Below, in pieces: positions 43,554-49,223 of a stretch of 49,223 nt of DNA. The position numbers and the translations under genes were made by a program. Every line of letters begins with the position of its first letter. Within the stretch, counting starts at the first letter, position 1. The stretch lies in the NCBI RefSeq assembly GCF_927798095.1, contig NZ_CAKMMF010000038.1, positions 1 through 49,223 on the forward strand. The letters are read 5' to 3'. Below the pieces are notes generated by a model. That model was not told the origin of the DNA. It was given only the letters and a program-made list of their open reading frames with translations, and did no database searches. Origin of the DNA: Paenibacillus plantiphilus. Its GTDB lineage: Bacteria > Bacillota > Bacilli > Paenibacillales > Paenibacillaceae.

Positions 43554-46451
43554 TTATCTCATATTTTTAGAATATACATTTAACTGAATATTTGGGAACT
43601 TACGTCTAAATTCCATAATTAAATTTGAACAACTTTGACATGCATCTAGTTCTGTAAACAAATCTATTCGCCCTTTAACATTAGGGTCTTTAATTTGAGA
43701 AGCAATATCTTCAAGAATCTTTGCCTCCGTGTCATTAAATCTTGGAAATCCATCGTCAACATAGGTTTCCAATGACTTATCAACTTTGGAGAAACTAAAA
43801 TCTCCAACATTACTACCAACGCTATCAGAGGAATGAATCTGACTATGTGCTTGAAATTCTTTATTAATACCAGGAATGCTTACATCTGCCACTGCGACAT
43901 TTCCACTACTTAACTTTTTTAGTTTTCTGTCAAGTTTATCTCTCTGTGTTTTTGAGAGATTTTTGTATTCATCGGAATTCCTTATTTTTTCTATTTCTCT
44001 GTTAATATCGCTCCTAACATTTTGAGTTTTCCCATATAAGCTATCTATTGTCCCATTAGGTACTTCCCCACTCCCAGTCCTTCGCGATAGCTCATCCAAT
44101 TCATCCAACGCAGTAAGCTGCCTTGAATTCGACAGCTTATTCGCAGCCTTCATGACGCCGTGCTTCATGAGGCTCAGCAAGGCTACGCCTGCTATCCCGA
44201 CTCCTAGAATATCAATATTCCGCTGATTCAATCCCAGGAAGGTCGGATCCGTAAAGGCCTCTCCATCTTGCAGATCATTCATCTTCTGTGTACTGACAAC
44301 GATCCCCGCTACTCCTAGAAACACCTCTGCTGCTGCCAGCAAATACATCGAGGTCCCTCCAGTGGGGAATGCGAGCACAATGGCCACCGCTCCAAAAAAG
44401 AAGCTTAACTCTGCCATCTGCATCTGCGGATCAATCATAAACTTCTGGAACGTGAATCGGGAATAATGGAGTGGCGTCTCGATCATTCTCTTACTATAAT
44501 AATCCGGCATCTGGGGAATGACCATATTTAACATCATCTCATTCAGGAGGCCCTTCCCGATCTGCTCCATCGGACTCGCCTTGTTTGGCTGTACGGGTGC
44601 AGCCGGAACCCCATTCGCCGGATGCGATACAACGCCCAAGAACTGCTCTTGCTTCCCTATATTATAGGCATCATACGATCTCTTATAAGCCTCTTGCTCT
44701 GCAGCAATCTCTTCATCCGACTGCTCTTCAGGAGGAGCTGGCACTGGCGAGAACCTCGCCTGATAGCTCTCCTTCAGCGTCTTCTCATCCAGCTTCCCTA
44801 TGGCATCCCTTGCCTTTGTCGATGCATCTGGATCATTGGACACTTGCTCTGCGATTCGCGCTCTTACTTCTCCACGTCGACTTTTGTGAATGCCCCTGTA
44901 ACCTTTCAGTTCTCCTTGATGATACACTTCCTCCCCTTGTTTCATTTTCGCCTCAACCTCTTGCTCAATATACAGCTCCTTCAAGTCATCATCCGTCAGC
45001 AGCTCCATGAAATCCTTTTGCACCTTATCGAAACGGATCACGTTGCCCTTGATCCTCACCTGATTGCCCTCGATATAAATATATTGATCCAGCTTCGTTT
45101 GCATGGCAATGCTCGTCGCTTCCATCTTGATCGAATCAATCACTGCCCCTGAGCCGCTCAAATTCAGGTTGTTGGACGCCACCACAAGCAGGTCTTCCGA
45201 TGCCTTTACTCGAATGTTGTTCTGGTCCATATGGAAGCTGACCGTGCCTTGCTTGAACAGCACCCCATCCTCGCCCAGCTCCATCTTCGCGTTACTGGGC
45301 ATCTCGAACACCTTCGTCGTCGGCTTCTGGAACACTGTTTTTGCCTTCATCTCTTCACTGCCACCGCGAACCGCATTCACCGCGATCGCCTTCTTCTCTT
45401 TCCCGCTCGGAAAATAAACCTTAATCCGCGCCCCTTCGTCCGGCAGGCAGTGAAAAATATTGTTCCCCTCCGGCGAGTACGGGAACCACCAATTCCCCTG
45501 CTCATCATGGCCATCATCAATGTCCAGATGCACCTTCACCATATTGTTGGCCCGTTTCACGACCCGACCTTCCAGTGAAACCCCTTGAATCGCTTTGTTC
45601 AGACGCGCCTTGCGCCGCAGCGATTGCCGCTGAACCAACAGATACTCATACTGGAGCATCCCAGTCTGATACGTAATCACTGATTCCGCTACGACCCACA
45701 TGCTGCCCTTGAAATGCACATCATCTCCGACCTGACAATATTGCTCCGTCACGACCCGATAGCTGGTAAAGTCCGTGACACGCATCGCATCGGCGGAACC
45801 TCCCTCCGCATGGGCTTTAATCTCCATGTAGGTATCGCAATTGCGAATCATCGCGTAGCGCTTCGACTTGATTGCGGTCCCCCATGACAAATCTGGGACG
45901 CCGAAATAAACACGCGCCGCATCCATCACCACATCCGGCAGGATGACCGTTCCGATTCGGGAAGCGAGCCGCTTCATAAACTGCCAATCTGTCTCCTGGT
46001 ACTGGACAATTAGCTCGCCAATGCTGTCCCCTGGATTCGTAGCGACATTCTGTGCATCGCCCTTCGGGTATTTCTCCGCAAGCTGTCCGATGACCTCCGT
46101 ATACGTGAGCCCCTTATTCTGATACGAACGGCTCACGGGCTTCATATCCATCGCATACGTCCGTGAGATCGCCTCGATCTGCACATGGGGGATGCCATCC
46201 TCCATCTGAATATCAATGCTCGTGATGCCTCCGGCGAACCAGTGCTCGTCCCGAACCTCGCCCGGCTTGCGGATCATCAGACTATCCTCGAAGCTGCCGT
46301 TGCGTATGCAAGCCTCCGCATCCTCTTCCGCCATCATAGCGGTAAACGAGCATGTGGCATGCTCATTGAACTTACGGTCAATTCGCAGACTGCGAACCGC
46401 TTTTAATGGATAGGGCCACACTTCAGTTGAAACCCGTCTCCTTGATACCAT
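43554..46451 (-). CDS. VgrG/gpD-type spike with C-terminal deaminase toxin (copy 2), altered N-terminus
   Basis: The 965-residue fusion has the same gpD, OB-fold, spike and hydrophobic domains as copy 1, then a unique end after ALDELDELSRR. The end holds DTEAKIL near 907 and DACQSC near 938, the metal-binding pair of the deaminase superfamily (BURPS668_1122-like toxin pattern as I recall it), likely acting on nucleic acid bases. Near the 5' end the DNA has two extra bases (GGCCACACTTC against GGCCACTTC in copy 1). The normal start (ATG at 46459) therefore stops after 18 codons, while the ATG at 46451 is now in frame with the body. Its site is weak (AGGG). Either start switching or inactivation is possible. 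Confidence 0.8.
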   Translation of the reverse strand: MVSRRRVSTEVWPYPLKAVRSLRIDRKFNEHATCSFTAMMAEEDAEACIRNGSFEDSLMIRKPGEVRDEHWFAGGITSIDIQMEDGIPHVQIEAISRTYAMDMKPVSRSYQNKGLTYTEVIGQLAEKYPKGDAQNVATNPGDSIGELIVQYQETDWQFMKRLASRIGTVILPDVVMDAARVYFGVPDLSWGTAIKSKRYAMIRNCDTYMEIKAHAEGGSADAMRVTDFTSYRVVTEQYCQVGDDVHFKGSMWVVAESVITYQTGMLQYEYLLVQRQSLRRKARLNKAIQGVSLEGRVVKRANNMVKVHLDIDDGHDEQGNWWFPYSPEGNNIFHCLPDEGARIKVYFPSGKEKKAIAVNAVRGGSEEMKAKTVFQKPTTKVFEMPSNAKMELGEDGVLFKQGTVSFHMDQNNIRVKASEDLLVVASNNLNLSGSGAVIDSIKMEATSIAMQTKLDQYIYIEGNQVRIKGNVIRFDKVQKDFMELLTDDDLKELYIEQEVEAKMKQGEEVYHQGELKGYRGIHKSRRGEVRARIAEQVSNDPDASTKARDAIGKLDEKTLKESYQARFSPVPAPPEEQSDEEIAAEQEAYKRSYDAYNIGKQEQFLGVVSHPANGVPAAPVQPNKASPMEQIGKGLLNEMMLNMVIPQMPDYYSKRMIETPLHYSRFTFQKFMIDPQMQMAELSFFFGAVAIVLAFPTGGTSMYLLAAAEVFLGVAGIVVSTQKMNDLQDGEAFTDPTFLGLNQRNIDILGVGIAGVALLSLMKHGVMKAANKLSNSRQLTALDELDELSRRTGSGEVPNGTIDSLYGKTQNVRSDINREIEKIRNSDEYKNLSKTQRDKLDRKLKKLSSGNVAVADVSIPGINKEFQAHSQIHSSDSVGSNVGDFSFSKVDKSLETYVDDGFPRFNDTEAKILEDIASQIKDPNVKGRIDLFTELDACQSCSNLIMEFRRKFPNIQLNVYSKNMR

Positions 46452-46476
46452 GTCGCCATCCCTGTCACCTCCCTGA

Positions 46477-46625
46477 TCAGTAGGGTCCTCTTTCAAGAAA
46501 TTCGGGTGGGGCCGGGTCCATCCCATTCGTTAGAAACTTAATCTTCCCGCCCCATGTGCAATAGAGACAGGATTTGGTGGTCAGGACAGGCACATCGTTC
46601 ACCAAGACAGTCGGGCTGCCGTTCT
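46477..46625 (-). pseudogene. 3' fragment of the DUF4280 PAAR-like gene
   Basis: This stretch repeats the end of the PAAR-like gene at 39559-39707 nearly exactly (PVLVNDVPVL...TWGGKIKFLTNGMDP in the intact copy). It ends abruptly after GGGCTGCCGTTCT, where a terminator begins. It sits directly upstream of spike copy 2. Confidence 0.85.
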
Positions 46626-46669
46626 AAAAAAAGCTCATTCCTACTTATCATTCAAGTGGGAAAGAGCTT
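46626..46669 (-). terminator. Terminator after toxin 3/immunity 3
   Basis: On the minus strand AAGCTCTTTCCCACTT pairs with AAGTAGGAATGAGCTT (with small bulges), followed by a run of T. It sits exactly at the junction with the PAAR-like fragment. The 100 bases up to 46769 are AT-rich and show no gene. Confidence 0.8.
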
Positions 46670-46769
46670 TTGGAAGTTTATCAGTGTGCTTATCAAGTTG
46701 TTAAGTGTTTGGTTTGTTGATATATTGTACGATCTTGTTGTTGGAGTTGGAAACATAAATAGTAACAGT

Positions 46770-47279
46770 TCAATTACTCATATCATCAATATTATCTAAA
46801 TTCTCGTCTGAAATATCAATGGCATGCAACTTTGAATATCGTTCACACCAATTATCTATAGGAAATGCACCAAAACCATAATCCAAATAGATACCTTGAT
46901 CAAGTCTTAGATCCCCCCCCCTTTCAAAATATTTAATTAATGGTTCGTAAATGTCTTGACATTCATCATAGGTAATTTCCCCCTTATCAACTAAGTAGGT
47001 CCATTCGAGATAACGCAAACAAATTGTTTTACACAATAGATTAGGTTTTCCTGATTCAAAAAAAATGCTATTAATCCTATCCTCTAAATCTAGATCAGTA
47101 CGCACCACTTTTGCAGGGCTAAAAAAGGGGCCTGCTTCAAATGAGTGTGCCTCTAAAAATAGTGAACTTCTCCTTAGATACTCGGCAATTAATAGTTCTC
47201 TTGATTTCTTTTTCACCTCAGAAGTTCCCCAAGCAATTTTCGAAATACGAGTTGTTGCCTTGTTCATTAAATCAATCAT
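46770..47279 (-). CDS. Candidate immunity protein 3 (169 aa)
   Basis: Starts MIDLMNKATTRISK with GGAGGG six bases before the ATG, overlapping the toxin 3 stop by 8 bases. The product is mainly helical (EVKKKSRELLIAEYLRRSSLF; LLCKTICLRYLEWTYLVDKG) and acidic at the C-terminus (DISDENLDNIDD). No family recognised. Position and AT-rich composition indicate the cognate antidote of toxin 3. A longer frame from 47390 lies inside the toxin. Confidence 0.75.
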   Translation of the reverse strand: MIDLMNKATTRISKIAWGTSEVKKKSRELLIAEYLRRSSLFLEAHSFEAGPFFSPAKVVRTDLDLEDRINSIFFESGKPNLLCKTICLRYLEWTYLVDKGEITYDECQDIYEPLIKYFERGGDLRLDQGIYLDYGFGAFPIDNWCERYSKLHAIDISDENLDNIDDMSN

Positions 47280-49223
47280 ATAGTTCCCTCCATTTGATAT
47301 TATAAAATTTAGCAACATCTTCCTCGTACCCTGGAAATGAGCCAAATTCGGGTTGTTTAGGTGCCAAGTCATGAGCACCTGGTGGATCACTTGTAAATTT
47401 CATGCCATCCCACGAGTCGGGGTGACGATAATTAAGACCACTCTCCATGAGCTTTTTCTCTGCCAATTCATGTGCTGCTAACTTTTTGAACCATTCCTTG
47501 CCTTGTTGGGTTAGTTCTCCTTCTTGCGCTTTAGTGAACGCATATACTACTTCCGAGTCAGGTGTGAGTCGTGATTTATAATAATAAAGCCCTTGCTGAT
47601 CAAAATGACACAGTTCATATTCATTTAAAAACATATGTGACTTTAGATTTTTGGCCTCCTCAATACTGAGGCCAGTGTTTTTTGCAAATACTTCAATATT
47701 ATCCAATCCACTTACTCTTATCAATTCTGCCTTTTTTTCTGCTGCTATATCAATTTTTAATTTTGTTTCAACAGGCGGCTCACCATATCTTTTCGGAACA
47801 TTGCCCGACCCATCAGTCCCCGTTGCATTTTCCTTTAATTTATTCTTTCCTTTAATTTTATCAAAAAGCACTTTTTCATTTCTCAAATAAACATCAAAAT
47901 TTGATGCATCACGCGCTTTCTTGCTGTTTGCTATATTTCTCAACACACGCGTTCTTATTGTCTCTTTCATAATGGAAGTCTTCGAATCATCAACTGGCTC
48001 TGGTCGGGTTTTCTGTAGGGGGCCCTCACTACCCGCCTTACCTGGCAAAACTTTAGGAGGCACGACCTTAGGTGCAGCATTAATTTCTGGTGTCTTGCTC
48101 CCTAACTTCCCACTAGCCGGAGGCAATTTCCCAGCCTGCTTCCCATCAGCCTTTCCAGCTGCTTTTCCGCTAGCCGGAGGTGCGACTTGGATATCTCCAC
48201 CCGTCATTCTCTGAAGACCTTCCAATTCATCCAACGCAGTAATCTGCTTTGAATTCGACAGCTTATTCGCAACCTTCATAACACCGTGCTTCATGAGGCT
48301 CAGCAGGGCTACGCCTGCCATTCCGACCCCTAGAATATCAATAGTCCGCTGATTCAATCCAAGGAAGGTCGGATCCGTAAAGGCCTTTCCATCTTTCAGG
48401 TCATTCATCTTCTGTGTACTGACAACCATTCCCGCTACTCCTAGAAACACCTCTGCTGCTGCCAGCAAATACATCGATGTCCCTCCAGTGGGGATTACGA
48501 GCACAATGGCTACCGCTCCAAACAAGAAGCTTAACTCCGCCATCTGCATTTGCGGATCAATTACAAACTTCTGGAACGTGAATCGGGAATAGTGGAGCGG
48601 CGTTTCGATCATTCTCTTACTATAATAATCCGGCATCTGGGGAATGACCATATTTAACGCCATTTCATTCAGAAGGCCCTTCCCGATCTGCTCCATAGGA
48701 CTCGCCTTGTTTGGCTGTACGGGTGCAGCCGGAATCCCATTCGCAGCATGCGGTACAACGCCCAAGAACTGCTCTTGCTTCCCTATATTATAGGCATCAT
48801 ACGATCTCTTATAAGCCTCTTGCTCTGCTGCGGTCTCATCATCCGACTTCGAAGGTGCTGCTGGCGAGAACCTCGCCTGATAGCTCTCCTTCAGCGTCTT
48901 CTCATCCAGCTTCCCTATGGCATCCCGTGCCTTTGTAGATGCATGTGGATCATTTGACACTTTCTCTGCAATTCGCGTTCTTACTTCTCCACGCTGACTC
49001 TCAGGCAGTGGTACTTGAATGGTGGCGCCAAGGAGGGTCCTTTCCTCTCCCTTTTCCATCTCCGCCTCAACCTCTTGCTCAATATACAGCTCCTTCAAGT
49101 CCTCATCCGTCAGCAGCTCCATGAAATCCTTTTGCACCTTATCGAAACGGATCACGTTGCCCTTGATCCTCACCTGATTGCCCTCGATATAAATATATTG
49201 ATCCAGCTTCGTTTGCATGGCAA
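47272..49223 (-). CDS. VgrG/gpD-type spike with unrecognised C-terminal toxin (copy 3, partial)
   Basis: Cut by the window edge; the visible part (about 650 residues) begins inside the spike domain. It shares the hinge, the hydrophobic region and ITALDELE with copy 1. A linker rich in Gly, Lys, Ala and Pro (PPASGKAAGKADGKQAGK) follows, then a unique end with KKLAAHELAEKKLM and YRHPDSWDG...PPGAHDLAPKQPEF. The conserved-looking His and Glu residues suggest an enzyme, but I cannot name the family. The hinge retains about 35 residues missing from copy 1. It ends overlapping immunity 3. The true start lies beyond the window. Confidence 0.82.
   Translation of the reverse strand, partial: AMQTKLDQYIYIEGNQVRIKGNVIRFDKVQKDFMELLTDEDLKELYIEQEVEAEMEKGEERTLLGATIQVPLPESQRGEVRTRIAEKVSNDPHASTKARDAIGKLDEKTLKESYQARFSPAAPSKSDDETAAEQEAYKRSYDAYNIGKQEQFLGVVPHAANGIPAAPVQPNKASPMEQIGKGLLNEMALNMVIPQMPDYYSKRMIETPLHYSRFTFQKFVIDPQMQMAELSFLFGAVAIVLVIPTGGTSMYLLAAAEVFLGVAGMVVSTQKMNDLKDGKAFTDPTFLGLNQRTIDILGVGMAGVALLSLMKHGVMKVANKLSNSKQITALDELEGLQRMTGGDIQVAPPASGKAAGKADGKQAGKLPPASGKLGSKTPEINAAPKVVPPKVLPGKAGSEGPLQKTRPEPVDDSKTSIMKETIRTRVLRNIANSKKARDASNFDVYLRNEKVLFDKIKGKNKLKENATGTDGSGNVPKRYGEPPVETKLKIDIAAEKKAELIRVSGLDNIEVFAKNTGLSIEEAKNLKSHMFLNEYELCHFDQQGLYYYKSRLTPDSEVVYAFTKAQEGELTQQGKEWFKKLAAHELAEKKLMESGLNYRHPDSWDGMKFTSDPPGAHDLAPKQPEFGSFPGYEEDVAKFYNIKWRELYD

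Overview
The window looks like chromosome of an endospore-forming, flagellated, Gram-positive bacterium of the Paenibacillus type. Supporting signs are a complete gerA/gerB/gerC-type germination operon, a Spo0E-like phosphatase, a sporulation-type sensor kinase, a surface protein with three S-layer homology domains, a sigma-D-like promoter before motAB, and a ydaO-class c-di-AMP riboswitch. The backbone has moderate GC. The endonuclease V gene and the toxin/immunity ends at 35-49 kb are clearly AT-richer. Assignments come from reading motifs and domain order; no database search was run.

Left part (0-7.2 kb): a two-domain sulfurtransferase, an MscS channel, a GNAT acetyltransferase, a DUF378 membrane protein apparently starting at ATC, a YkuI-like EAL protein, a pterin carbinolamine dehydratase, a small unknown protein and motA-motB. 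Middle (7.2-18 kb): a 163-bp MITE-like element, then a 1598-residue S-layer-type surface protein with seven exact 300-bp repeats. Divergent from it is a 1498-residue kinase-like/ATPase/GAF/LuxR regulator, followed by rluF.

The kdp region (18.2-25.9 kb, minus strand) reads: c-di-AMP riboswitch and terminator, a 145-aa unknown protein, a 34-aa membrane peptide, kdpF, kdpA, kdpB, kdpC, and a KdpD-like protein made of two tandem KdpD-sensor/USP units with no histidine kinase. No kdpE is seen. Control therefore probably runs through c-di-AMP rather than a two-component system. Next come a sensor kinase, a DnaA-box-like cluster, tadA, a Spo0E-like gene, a histidine phosphatase, tRNA-Arg(CCU) and the ger operon.

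Right part (35-49.2 kb, almost all minus strand): a tandem array of contractile-injection-type spike proteins (VgrG/gpD-gp5-like), each carrying a different C-terminal toxin followed by a different small candidate immunity gene. Copy 1 ends in an HExxH metallopeptidase-like domain, copy 2 in a cytidine-deaminase-like domain, and copy 3 (cut by the window edge) in an unrecognised domain with an AHELAE motif. Copy 1 lies in an operon with a short spike protein, a small unknown, a pentapeptide-repeat protein, a 171-aa unknown and a DUF4280 PAAR-like tip. Truncated duplicates of the PAAR-like and short spike genes mark the module borders. No sheath, tube or ATPase gene is visible here. This toxin-swapping spike array in a Gram-positive background is the most interesting part of the window.
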